Positions 26,522 to 34,965 of a stretch of 64,000 nt of DNA are shown here, piece after piece (the first letter of the stretch is position 1; every line of letters starts with the position of its first letter). This DNA is from a bacterium. Lineage in GTDB: Bacteria > Chloroflexota > Anaerolineae > Caldilineales > Caldilineaceae. The stretch spans positions 1 through 64,000 of the forward strand of contig WGMT01000014.1 in assembly GCA_016124945.1 (NCBI GenBank), given 5' to 3'. Position numbers and translations under genes: made by a program. The notes under the pieces are model-generated. The model was not told the origin of the DNA. It made no database searches and saw nothing but the letters and a program-made list of their open reading frames with translations.

Positions 26522-26548
26522 GCCGGTACGGGTCCTTGCTTGGTGCAT

Positions 26549-26881
26549 AACGAAAAACGAGCCGCAGCAATTTCCTGGTGGGGAAGGTCTGCGTGCGGCT
26601 CGTTGGTGTGACGGATTGTTTTGTGGTACGATTGTTCTACGTTCCTGGGCCGCTACCAGGAATGCTTAAAGCGTCGACCGGCCAGGGTCGGCGCTTTTTT
26701 TATTGGTGGGCCATGCGTAGATGGGTTCGTTGTTGGTGGAGGCGGGAAGATGGCACTCCGGGGCCCTGTTCTGTTAAGGGAGAGTCTAGCGTAGGGAAGG
26801 GGACGGGGCAAGTGGGGGGAAAGTGGTTGTTGGTCAGCTTTCGCCCGCTCGGGTCAATGGCTTTCTTGAGAACCTCTGAAT
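26549..26881. other. Intergenic region with stacked hairpins
   Basis: ACGAGCCGCA and TGCGGCTCGT form a hairpin at about 26557-26601, TTCCTGG...CCAGGAA a second at about 26642-26663, and an intrinsic terminator follows (listed). The rest, 26702-26881, is GC-rich and shows no gene. Confidence 0.6.
26668..26701 (+). terminator. Intrinsic terminator
   Basis: AAAGCG-T-CGAC and GTCG-GCGCTTTTTT form a stem around CGGCCAGG with a run of seven T residues. Confidence 0.75.
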
Positions 26882-28030
26882 CTACATCACACTTCCCTCG
26901 CCCACGACAACCCCAAAGGCCGACTGCACGATCGCATGGATACGATCTGCCGTGAGTGTCAATTCCGCTTCTGTCACATGGTTCGGCTCCAGGTAGAACC
27001 ATCCTTCGTCGGTATGATGCGCACGCGGTTTAATCGAGGGGCTGCCTTGTTGTAGTTGGGCGCAGAGTTCGGCGGCGTTGAGATTGGCGCGCGCCGGATC
27101 CACTTCCAGCCTTACGCGCGTAACAGGTTGCCCGACTTTGTCCAACACTGTTGAGATGGCAATGCCGGGGAGGCCCGTCAGCTTGTCGGCAAGGAATTCA
27201 GCCTTACGCCGCTGCTCCGAAGACCATGTCGCCAGATCCGTGGACATCCGTTCTTCAAGGCAGATCATTGTGCCGAAGACGCCCTCTTTGCCGATCTTCA
27301 TGCCGCGACCAATACCCTGATTTTGCAGGTACACCGCGTCAACTAGATCGCGGCGGCCACACACAATGCCGCCTGTCGGTCCGGACAGATACTTCTGCAC
27401 GCTGAGCACAATCAAATCGGCGCCACTGGCTACCAAGCGGTCGATTTGGTGATCCTGTGCCGCTGCGTCCACGATCACCGGCACATCGTAACGGTGACAA
27501 AGGGCAACAAACTCGTTGAGCCGAACGAACCCAAATTGAGACGTATGATGCGAGACAACAAACATTGCAGCAGCCGTATTGGGGCTGAGCGCATGTTCAA
27601 TTTGGGCGGTGGTGGTTTTATTGACCGTGCCAACCTCGCGTACAGTTGCGCCGGCAAGTCGAATCATCTGCTCCAACGGCGCACCGAAGTTGACCACATG
27701 GCCCTTCTGAATCACCACCTCGTGTTTCATGCCGCCGGCGTCGGGCAGTTGATGGACGCGACCAATGTTTGCACCTGTCATACAGGCGGCGACGGTTAGG
27801 GTGACACCCGCAGCGGAACAGGCCGTAAGTGTGCCTGCTTCGGCGCCACTCCATTCAGCCACCAACTTCCCGGCGCACGCAAAGAGTTCATCCATATCCC
27901 AGTGATGACGCAAACCTTCTGCCGCAGCCATGGCGACACCCTCACTGCTGATGGACGTCCCATACATTGTAAGTGGCCCCGACAGGTTAATGACGGGCGT
28001 GAGGTTGTATTTCTCGTGTAGAATGCGCAT
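26882..28030 (-). CDS. PLP enzyme of the SelA/DgaE fold, last gene of the operon
   Basis: 382 residues. Fold-type I PLP enzyme related to selenocysteine synthase (SelA) and D-glucosaminate-6-phosphate ammonia-lyase (DgaE); the PLP lysine is in VLSVQKYLSGPTGG near residue 217 and the group-specific GIGRGMKIGKE block near 243. It lacks the N-terminal domain and length (about 460) of true SelA, so a sugar-acid ammonia-lyase or related elimination is more likely. It follows a second member of the same family, an FGGY kinase and two amidohydrolases. The gap to the upstream paralogue contains a palindromic repeat. Confidence 0.82.
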   Translation of the reverse strand: MRILHEKYNLTPVINLSGPLTMYGTSISSEGVAMAAAEGLRHHWDMDELFACAGKLVAEWSGAEAGTLTACSAAGVTLTVAACMTGANIGRVHQLPDAGGMKHEVVIQKGHVVNFGAPLEQMIRLAGATVREVGTVNKTTTAQIEHALSPNTAAAMFVVSHHTSQFGFVRLNEFVALCHRYDVPVIVDAAAQDHQIDRLVASGADLIVLSVQKYLSGPTGGIVCGRRDLVDAVYLQNQGIGRGMKIGKEGVFGTMICLEERMSTDLATWSSEQRRKAEFLADKLTGLPGIAISTVLDKVGQPVTRVRLEVDPARANLNAAELCAQLQQGSPSIKPRAHHTDEGWFYLEPNHVTEAELTLTADRIHAIVQSAFGVVVGEGSVM

Positions 28031-28088
28031 GATGTATCGCCCTTTCTGATTGGGGTATTGAATCTATGCAAGCTACTCAGGGGTAAGC

Positions 28089-28155
28089 ACCTTCCGGGAA
28101 GGGGCATCAGCAACTTTCAGGTGCGCGATATGCATCTGACCCCTTCCCGGAAGGT
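28089..28155. repeat. Palindromic intergenic repeat, ACCTTCC...GGAAGGT type, copy 2
   Basis: ACCTTCCGGGAAGGGGCA (28089-28106) and TGACCCCTTCCCGGAAGGT (28137-28155) form an inverted repeat. The right arm is identical to that of the copy at 15237-15255. It sits inside a co-directional operon. Confidence 0.75.
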
Positions 28156-28179
28156 TTGCGTATTTAGCGAGAAAAGCAC

Positions 28180-29268
28180 TTAGCGGGCAAAAAACGCGTG
28201 GACACGCTCAATGATCACCGCCACATCTCCATCGCCAAGTGGGCGTGGATCGAACGCGACAATGCCCAGGTTGACAAGGTGGGTGCGAGGATAGATTGGT
28301 GGATTCCCCTTGCGTAGGAATGCAACCAGTTCAGCCGCCTTGCCCGCATCGGTGACAACGCCGGCCCGCTCGATCCCTCGTCCTGCTTCATCAGCCAGAC
28401 GTTCTGTCTTCACCACTTGGTCAAAGCCTGCCAGCATCTCATCTACTAATTGTGTACATCGCGCCTGTTCGGCCTCAACATTCCGCTGCATATACTTCGC
28501 TGTGGCGGTGTAGAGACCAACCAGCGCCTCTTTGCCAATCTTCATGGGGCGCCCAATGCCGGCATTTTGGGCACGACACGCTTCAACCAGATCTCGGCGT
28601 CCTGCCACAATCCCAGTTGTGGGGCCGCCGATGGCTTTGCCGCCGCTAAATGCCACCAGGTCTGCGCCACTGCCCGTAAAGCGTACGAGATCTTCTTCGG
28701 CCGCGGCGTCGATCAACACAGGCACGTTGTGCGTCTGGCAGAGCGAAATCACCTGCTTCAGCGACAACATCCCCTTTTGCACCGTATGGTGGGATTGCAC
28801 GAAGAGAAATGCGGCAACGTTTGGGCCGATTGCGCCGGTGAGGTGTGCTTCGCTGACACTGTTGACAGAACCAATTGGATGTGGCTTGCCGCCGGCAATC
28901 CGAATAAGCTGTGTAATGTCGGCACCGTAGCTGACCTGATGACCGGCCTGGATCAGGATTGTGTTGGGATAGCCCATTGCATCGGGCAGCGCCTGAATGC
29001 GGGTGAGGTCCGCGCCCGTGATCGAGGCGGCGACCATCAAAGCGACCCCGGCTGCCGCGCCGGTGGTGATCATGGAATCTTCCGCACCGATCAACTGTGC
29101 AATCTTCGTGCCAACCTGGCGTTGTAGTTGGTCGATGTCCACATAACTGCGGGCTGCCAACGCCATGGCGGCGATTACATCTTCATCGAGGGTACTGACA
29201 CCCAGTGCCGTCATTCGCCCGCTGGCGTTGATCACCCGTTGCACTTCTAATTGTTCAAGAAGATCCAC
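28180..29268 (-). CDS. PLP enzyme of the SelA/DgaE fold, paralogue
   Basis: 362 residues from a GTG at 29268, which has AAAGGGAG 7 nt upstream; the start is 4 nt after the FGGY kinase stop. VINASGRMTALGVSTLDEDV at the N-terminus, the PLP lysine in AFSGGKAIGGPTTG near residue 215 and GIGRPMKIGKE near 242 place it with the SelA-like ammonia-lyase/dehydratase group. It shares about the same layout as the next gene but is clearly diverged, so the two may form a heteromer or act on successive or stereoisomeric substrates. Confidence 0.83.
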   Translation of the reverse strand: MDLLEQLEVQRVINASGRMTALGVSTLDEDVIAAMALAARSYVDIDQLQRQVGTKIAQLIGAEDSMITTGAAAGVALMVAASITGADLTRIQALPDAMGYPNTILIQAGHQVSYGADITQLIRIAGGKPHPIGSVNSVSEAHLTGAIGPNVAAFLFVQSHHTVQKGMLSLKQVISLCQTHNVPVLIDAAAEEDLVRFTGSGADLVAFSGGKAIGGPTTGIVAGRRDLVEACRAQNAGIGRPMKIGKEALVGLYTATAKYMQRNVEAEQARCTQLVDEMLAGFDQVVKTERLADEAGRGIERAGVVTDAGKAAELVAFLRKGNPPIYPRTHLVNLGIVAFDPRPLGDGDVAVIIERVHAFFAR

Positions 29269-29272
29269 CGAA

Positions 29273-30673
29273 TCACTCCCTTTGTGAAACAAGGCCCCGA
29301 TAGAACGCAGCCGCTTCTTCGTCCGGCTGCACAACTGGCCCTGATAACGTCATGGCGTTCATGGCATCATCCACGCTGATATACCAACGTGCGGCCACAG
29401 CCGCCGTGATCCCGGCCCCCATCACGCCTGCTTCGGCATAGCCGATTTCAATAGGTTGATTAAGTACAGAAGCCAATACCTTAAGCAGTGAACGATTGTG
29501 AGACGCCCCACCTGTTGCCACAAAACGGCGCGGCTTTGCCCCATCTTGCTTTGCTCGTTCCACCAATGCCAATACGCCGAACGCGATGGATTCTAACATG
29601 GCGCGATAGATAGCGCCTTTGGCATAGCCTGCATTTTGTGCCTCTTGCACTGACTGCGTTAACGCTTCTGCCTGTTGCGGCAGGATGACCCGAGAAATCG
29701 TCAACCCATCTGCGCCCGCTGGGACGGTATCGGCCAGTAAGCCAAGTTGGTGATGGCGTTGGCCAATGTCGGTCCCTTCGGCATAAAGGATTTCGGCAAC
29801 AAGGTCCAACTGTGGCGCAGCCGTAGGCACATTGTTTACCCAGGCCCACTGCTCTGGGACAATGAGATAGGAGAAGCAGCCGGAGGTGAGTCTTGCTCCT
29901 GTCACGGCGCGGAAGACGAAATTTGTGCCCAGCGTTAAGCAAGCGTCACCGGTATCGACAGCCCGCAGCCCCAGGTTGGCAGCGGCGCCGTCGTGTAGGC
30001 CGACGGCCACCGGTATGCCCGGCTCGAATGCCAAAGCAGATGCGGCCGTGGCTGTCAGCCCGCCGGCAATCTGCCAGGGTTCGTCCACTTTCGGGAAGGC
30101 ACTATGTGGCAATCCTGACAATGTCACAATTTCCGGTGGCCACTCGTTCAAACCGGGGCCTGTCGTCGGATCGGTGACCCACTCGCCTGTCATGCGGTAG
30201 ACGAGATAGTCGCGCAGCGCGCCCGTCAAGCGAATGTTGCGCCAGGCGGTCGGTCGTTCCTCTTTCAGCCTGTGTAGCAGGCCGCCAAACCGTACGGCGT
30301 AACCATACGCAAAGGGATCCTGCTTTCCCCATACGTCTGTGCTATACGCGCGAATCACTTCCGGCGAATGCTTCAGCGCGCCATAATCCCAAGCCGGTAA
30401 ACTCTCTTGCCCATCGTGGTTGATGGCGACGCCAACCAGATTCCGGCAAGAAATGGCAATCGCAGCAGGCTGCATAGGACAGTCCAAATTACGACCGGCT
30501 GCACAGACGGCATCGCAGAAGGCTCCCCAAAACGCTTCAAGCGTTTGATGTTCGGTCGGCTGAATGTCGCGCGTAAAGGACCTACCCTCGGCAATAATCC
30601 GGCCTTGCCGATTCAGGTAGGCTGCTTTGCACCACGTCGAACCCATATCAACTGCAAGGACATACTCACGCAT
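29273..30673 (-). CDS. FGGY-family carbohydrate kinase
   Basis: 466 residues from the ATG at 30673, which overlaps the stop of the amidohydrolase gene by 8 bp. FGGY signatures: the N-terminal phosphate loop VLAVDMGSTWCKAA, a substrate Asp in VGLHDGAAANLG near residue 230, the second phosphate motif CLTLGTNFVF and the C-terminal ATGGASHNRSLLK near residue 395. These enzymes phosphorylate open-chain or ring sugars and sugar acids with ATP. In this operon it would phosphorylate the sugar moiety released by the amidohydrolases before the PLP enzymes act. Sugar identity unknown. Confidence 0.9.
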   Translation of the reverse strand: MREYVLAVDMGSTWCKAAYLNRQGRIIAEGRSFTRDIQPTEHQTLEAFWGAFCDAVCAAGRNLDCPMQPAAIAISCRNLVGVAINHDGQESLPAWDYGALKHSPEVIRAYSTDVWGKQDPFAYGYAVRFGGLLHRLKEERPTAWRNIRLTGALRDYLVYRMTGEWVTDPTTGPGLNEWPPEIVTLSGLPHSAFPKVDEPWQIAGGLTATAASALAFEPGIPVAVGLHDGAAANLGLRAVDTGDACLTLGTNFVFRAVTGARLTSGCFSYLIVPEQWAWVNNVPTAAPQLDLVAEILYAEGTDIGQRHHQLGLLADTVPAGADGLTISRVILPQQAEALTQSVQEAQNAGYAKGAIYRAMLESIAFGVLALVERAKQDGAKPRRFVATGGASHNRSLLKVLASVLNQPIEIGYAEAGVMGAGITAAVAARWYISVDDAMNAMTLSGPVVQPDEEAAAFYRGLVSQRE

Positions 30674-31805
30674 GGCTCGGCTGTTTGACAATGCGACCTG
30701 CCCGAATCGTATAGCGCACGTCGAGATGTCGGCGGCCAATCTCTTTGCGCCGCTCACTGTCGATAAAGTCAAACTCGCCCTCGATGACACGGAAGATTGT
30801 GATGTCTGCGTCTCGGTTGGCGGCCAATGAGCCTAACGCATGCTCGCGGTGGATCAGTTGCGCCGGTGACAGCGTGCTCAAGCGAATGACTTCGCCTAGA
30901 TCGAGCCCAAGGTGCAAGAACTTGGCCATGGTCGTTGCCATATTGCAGACTGGGCTTTTCAGGTTTTTGGCGTGAATGTCGGTGGAAATGGCATGCAGCG
31001 GTAGGCCGGCGTCCAGCGCATGGCGCGCCGTCTCAAACGAAAAGCTGGCGGAACCATGTCCGATGTCGAATTTCACCCCCCGATCCACCGCAGCCCGCGT
31101 TTCGGGAAGTGGTTTCTGATCGCGCCCCAGCAAGCCGCCAAACTTGCCATGCCAGCAATGGGTGACAATGTCCCCTTCACCAAGCAGATTTAGGACTTCA
31201 TCGACCACCGGTGGCGCGTTGCCGATGTGGACCATCAAGCCCGTGCCCGAAAGGCGCGCCGCCTGACGCGCCAGCTTAACTGGTGTGATGCCCAGGTTGC
31301 CACAGTGTGTTTGGCTGGCCAGCACTTTGATTCCCACGCAGTAACCGGCCGCAGCTTCCTTCTCTGCTAATGGAATGGTGATGCCCTGGCTGAAGTTGTC
31401 CCAATCGCCATGCCGCGGGCCGACAGCGGGCATCAGCGACACGTTCAAGAAGGCCAATACCCGCGTTGTGGCCACCTTGATCACTTCTTCGCGGAAGGTT
31501 CGCCAGGTGATGGCCCCTGAAGTGCCGGCATCGACCACTGTGGTGACGCCTGTGGCAATGCCTGCATCGTCATCCGGATCGACGCCGGCAAGACCTGCAC
31601 CGGCGAAGACATGAGTATGTAGGTCGATCCATCCAGGACTTGCCACACAGCCTGTGGCGTCGATGATCTCGGTGCTTTCTACGGCTGCGTAGTCACCGAT
31701 GCCCACAATCTTGCCTTCATGTACAAGAATGTCGGCGATCTTGTCCATCTGTTGGGCTGGATCAATGACACGTGCGTTGCGAATGACCAGGTCATAGAGA
31801 GACAT
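30666..31805 (-). CDS. Amidohydrolase/deacetylase family metalloenzyme (cog3964 type), paralogue 2
   Basis: 379 residues from the ATG at 31805, overlapping the upstream paralogue by 14 bp. The metal-binding set of the amidohydrolase superfamily is present: HxH in WIDLHTHVFAG near residue 60, a carboxylated-lysine candidate in CVGIKVLAS near 155, His in MVHIGNAPP and THCWHGKFGG, and Asp in AISTDIH near 275. This group was long annotated as dihydroorotase or adenine deaminase; characterised cog3964 members hydrolyse esters of alpha-acyloxy acids such as acetyl-mandelate. A neighbouring SelA-like PLP gene is common for the family and present here. Confidence 0.87.
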   Translation of the reverse strand: MSLYDLVIRNARVIDPAQQMDKIADILVHEGKIVGIGDYAAVESTEIIDATGCVASPGWIDLHTHVFAGAGLAGVDPDDDAGIATGVTTVVDAGTSGAITWRTFREEVIKVATTRVLAFLNVSLMPAVGPRHGDWDNFSQGITIPLAEKEAAAGYCVGIKVLASQTHCGNLGITPVKLARQAARLSGTGLMVHIGNAPPVVDEVLNLLGEGDIVTHCWHGKFGGLLGRDQKPLPETRAAVDRGVKFDIGHGSASFSFETARHALDAGLPLHAISTDIHAKNLKSPVCNMATTMAKFLHLGLDLGEVIRLSTLSPAQLIHREHALGSLAANRDADITIFRVIEGEFDFIDSERRKEIGRRHLDVRYTIRAGRIVKQPSHA

Positions 31806-32961
31806 GGGGCATGGTCTCCTCATCGTCTGTCGGTTCCAGGACAACTGCGCCACCTAAAACGGTGTAGTCGACCACAAAGTTGCGGTCGGCGATCTCCGTC
31901 TTGCGTTCTGCATCGGTCAATGGGAATTGGCCTTCGACTAAGTGAAAGAGGGTAATGTCGGCGCGGCGCCCAGGTTCCAGTGAACCGACTTCGTGATCTT
32001 TGTGCATCAGTTGGGCCGGCGACAGCGTGCTCAGCCGGATCACTTCAGGCAGATCGAAGCCCAGGTGCAAGAACTTGGCCATGGTAGTGGCCATGTTATA
32101 GACAGGTCCCTTGACGTTGCCGCCGTGAATGTCTGTGGAAATGGCATGTACAGGCAGACCGGCGTCCATGGCATAGCGTGCAGTATCGTAGGCGAAACTG
32201 GATTGTCCGTGGGCAATGTCGAACTTGACGCCACGTTCGACGGCAGCCCAGGTTTCGGGCAGCGGCTTCTTGTCGCGTCCTAGCAGACCGCCGTAGACGC
32301 CCTTCCAGCAGTGTGTCAGGATGTCGCCCTCGTCCATAAGTTCCAGTACGTCTTCGATAATCGGTGGCGCTTCCCCCAGGTGGACCATCAGGCCCGTCCC
32401 CGACAGGCGGGATGCCTGGCGCGCCAGTTGCATGGGGATGATGCCCAGGTTGCCACAGTGACGCTGGCTTGCCAGCACCTTGATGCCGAGGCAAAGTCCT
32501 CTTGCCGCTTCCGCTTCGGCCAGTTGGATCGTTGTGCCCTGGCTGAAATTGTCCCAACTGCCGTGGCGTGGACCTCGACTGGGCATGAGGGAAACGTTGA
32601 GATAGGCATACACGCGGGTCTGAGAGCGTTCAACCACGTACTGGCGAAACGCCTTCCACGTGCCCGCGCCGGATGAGCCGGCATCGACGACAGTGGTGAC
32701 GCCGGTGGCAATGCCTGCCTGCGTATCGGCGTCGACACCGCCTGAAGTGACTGCTCCGTCAAAGACATGCACATGCAGATCAATCCAGCCTGGGCTTGCT
32801 GTCAATCCTTGGGCGTCGATGATGCGGTCGGCAGTGTCACTGGCATAGTCGCTCACGCCGACAATTCGTCCGTCCTTGACGGCGATGTCGTGGATGCCGT
32901 CGATATTTTGGGCCGGGTCGATCACCCGCGCCCCTCTGATGAGCAGATCGTGGTGTGCCAT
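31792..32961 (-). CDS. Amidohydrolase/deacetylase family metalloenzyme (cog3964 type), paralogue 1
   Basis: 389 residues from the ATG at 32961. Same ligand set as its downstream twin: WIDLHVHVFDG, LGIKVLASQRHCGN, MVHLGEAPP, THCWKGVYGG and AISTDIHGGN. The two are clearly tandem duplicates, near-identical in motifs but differing in loops (VTSGGVDADTQ versus GLAGVDPDDD), so they probably split substrate range. Cytoplasmic, two-metal hydrolase that would release an acyl or carbamoyl group from an imported compound. It follows the DppC-type permease gene after 50 bp and is very likely in the same transcript. Confidence 0.87.
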   Translation of the reverse strand: MAHHDLLIRGARVIDPAQNIDGIHDIAVKDGRIVGVSDYASDTADRIIDAQGLTASPGWIDLHVHVFDGAVTSGGVDADTQAGIATGVTTVVDAGSSGAGTWKAFRQYVVERSQTRVYAYLNVSLMPSRGPRHGSWDNFSQGTTIQLAEAEAARGLCLGIKVLASQRHCGNLGIIPMQLARQASRLSGTGLMVHLGEAPPIIEDVLELMDEGDILTHCWKGVYGGLLGRDKKPLPETWAAVERGVKFDIAHGQSSFAYDTARYAMDAGLPVHAISTDIHGGNVKGPVYNMATTMAKFLHLGFDLPEVIRLSTLSPAQLMHKDHEVGSLEPGRRADITLFHLVEGQFPLTDAERKTEIADRNFVVDYTVLGGAVVLEPTDDEETMPHVSL

Positions 32962-33011
32962 CCTCTTGTGATCCTTTGTGTGAAGCTTTGCGGTTGTCTG
33001 AAGAAGTCTCT

Positions 33012-33917
33012 CTATCGTCCTCGAAGCCGTGGATCGAGTGCATCGCGTAGCCCGTCGCCAAACAGGTTGGCGCCGAAGACCACCAGCACAATGGCCAGAC
33101 CGGGGAAGATGGTGATCCACCACGCCTGCCGAACGACGATCTGTCCTTCGGCCAGCATGTTTCCCCAACTGGGCCATTGTGGATTGCCACCCACACCCAC
33201 AAACGAGAGCGCCGCTTCGGCCAGCACCGCCAGCGCGAAGATGTATGAAGCTTGGGTGATCAGCGGTGAAACGATGTTGGGAAAAATGTGACGGCTGAGG
33301 ATACGGCTGTCGCTGGAACCAATGGCACGGGCGGCTTCAATGTACATTTCTTCACGCGCCACCAATACCGAACTGCGCGCCACACGTGCAACTCGTGGCG
33401 AAAAGACAATGGTGAGGGCAATGATCACGTTCTGCACAGAAGGGCCGAGAATGCCCATGAGCACAATTGCGAAAATAATCGACGGGAAGGCCATTAGCGC
33501 GTCCATGACACGCATGATTACTGCATCGAGCCGCCGATAGTATCCGCTGATCAGGCCCAGGAAGAGGCCGATGGCGATTGAGAACAACCCCACCGACATG
33601 CCCACCCCAAGCGAAAGCCGCGCCCCGTAGAAGACACGAGAAGCCACATCGCGGCCAAATTGATCGCTGCCCAGCGGGAACTCCACCGAAGGTGCTTCTA
33701 AACTATTTCTCACATCCAGCTTTAATGGATCACGTGGCGAAATCAGCGGTGCAGCCAGTGCGATCAAGAAGAATACCAAAACGAAGAGGGCACCCACAAC
33801 CGCCGTCCGATTCTGGAAGAGTAACCAGATCCAATGACGGTGTTTGCGGCGGGCTTGAGAGGAATTTACGACATCGGGTGAGGCGGCCGTTGGCTTAAGG
33901 GTTGCTTGCCTATTCAT
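33012..33917 (-). CDS. ABC transporter permease, DppC/OppC type
   Basis: 301 residues from the ATG at 33917, overlapping the DppB-type gene by 8 bp. N-terminal helix FQNRTAVVGALFVLVFFLIA, DPLKLDVRNSLEAPS spacer, transport domain with EAA loop near YIEAARAIGSSDSRILSRHI, end GDGLRDALDPRLRGR. Partner of the next permease; no ATPase gene in this operon. Confidence 0.92.
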   Translation of the reverse strand: MNRQATLKPTAASPDVVNSSQARRKHRHWIWLLFQNRTAVVGALFVLVFFLIALAAPLISPRDPLKLDVRNSLEAPSVEFPLGSDQFGRDVASRVFYGARLSLGVGMSVGLFSIAIGLFLGLISGYYRRLDAVIMRVMDALMAFPSIIFAIVLMGILGPSVQNVIIALTIVFSPRVARVARSSVLVAREEMYIEAARAIGSSDSRILSRHIFPNIVSPLITQASYIFALAVLAEAALSFVGVGGNPQWPSWGNMLAEGQIVVRQAWWITIFPGLAIVLVVFGANLFGDGLRDALDPRLRGR

Positions 33918-34908
33918 ATCGTACCCTTGGATCGAGGACACCGTAGAACAGATCGACGATGAGATTGGCAAAAATGTAGATGAGGGCCGTGATCAAGATG
34001 ATCCCCTGCATGACTGGGTAGTCGCGCCGGGCAACGGAGTTGATCAGCAGCCTCCCTGCGCCAGGGACATTGAAGACAATCTCAATAATCACTGTGCCAC
34101 TCGTCAAATTGGCGATGAGCAACCCGATGACGGTCAGTGGCGCGATCATAGCATTGCGCAAAGCATGACTGTAGATGACGCGTCGCTCGCCTAATCCTTT
34201 GGATCGGGCTGTGCGCACATAATCTTGATTTAACACATCTAGCATGCTTGACCGTACCATCCTGGCAAGGAAGGCGGCGTTTGATGCACCGATGGCGATA
34301 CCAGGTAGAATCAGGTAGCGAAGGGCCGAGAATCCGCCGTTCTGTATGCTGACAAAACCCGATGGCGGAAACAGGGGGAAGTAGATCGACAAGGCCATAA
34401 CCAGCAGCACACCCAGCCAGAAATTGGGGATTGAGAGGCCGACAATAGCCAGGGACATCAGCGTGCGGTCAAACCAACTATTGTGTTTCACTGCCGCAAT
34501 CACACCCAATGGAATGCCCATCAGGATCGACAAGAAACCACCCACCGCAGCGAGCAGCAGCGTAGGCTGCGCCCGCTGCAAAATCATTTCTAGAACAGGC
34601 TGACCCTGTACAATCGAATTGCCCAAGTTGCCCTGCAAGAAGACCTGCCCTGCCCAGCGCAAGAACTGAAGCGGTATCGGGTCATCCAGGCCCATAGACG
34701 CTCGAATACGCGCGACTTCTTCCGGCGTTGCGTCGGGTCCGGCCACCACAGCCGCCGGATCGCCAGGTGTCAGCCGAACTAGTGTGAAGGCGATCAACGC
34801 AATCAGAAAGACCAGTGGCAATAAAGACACCAAGCGACGTACAAGATATCGGTTCAACGTCCACCTCGTATCGATTGGCCGAAGAGTTGGAGATGTGAGT
34901 GGGGGCAA
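33910..34908 (-). CDS. ABC transporter permease, DppB/OppB type
   Basis: 332 residues. Family start YLVRRLVSLLPLVFLIALIA at about residue 20, MGLDDPIPLQFLRWAGQ in the periplasmic arm, EAA loop near YVRTARSKGLGERRVIYSHA and the end LDPRVRYE. It should form a heterodimer with the DppC-type protein. A hairpin (34912-34943) separates it from the solute-binding gene and may reduce its expression relative to that gene. Confidence 0.93.
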   Translation of the reverse strand: MPPLTSPTLRPIDTRWTLNRYLVRRLVSLLPLVFLIALIAFTLVRLTPGDPAAVVAGPDATPEEVARIRASMGLDDPIPLQFLRWAGQVFLQGNLGNSIVQGQPVLEMILQRAQPTLLLAAVGGFLSILMGIPLGVIAAVKHNSWFDRTLMSLAIVGLSIPNFWLGVLLVMALSIYFPLFPPSGFVSIQNGGFSALRYLILPGIAIGASNAAFLARMVRSSMLDVLNQDYVRTARSKGLGERRVIYSHALRNAMIAPLTVIGLLIANLTSGTVIIEIVFNVPGAGRLLINSVARRDYPVMQGIILITALIYIFANLIVDLFYGVLDPRVRYE

Positions 34909-34911
34909 AGA

Positions 34912-34943
34912 CCATCCCAGACACGGTTCCGTGTCTGGAATGG
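34912..34943 (-). terminator. Hairpin between binding-protein and permease genes
   Basis: CCAGACACGG and CCGTGTCTGG form a 10-bp stem with a 2-nt loop, extended by CCAT/ATGG. Its place just after the binding-protein stop fits a partial terminator or RNA-stabilising hairpin, a common device to make more binding protein than permease. Confidence 0.65.
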
Positions 34944-34965
34944 TCTACCAAGTTTGCACAGAGGC

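Noticed and set aside
26882..29268. The two SelA-like genes as the selenocysteine synthase needed by the selenoprotein
   Set aside because: Both are about 360-380 residues without the SelA N-terminal domain, and sit in a catabolic operon with amidohydrolases and an FGGY kinase; they fit the DgaE-like group. True selA must lie elsewhere.
30673..30790. Longer start for the FGGY kinase (30790)
   Set aside because: The extra 39 residues overlap the upstream gene in another frame and precede the conserved VLAVDMGSTWCK start; the ATG at 30673 gives an 8-bp coupled overlap.
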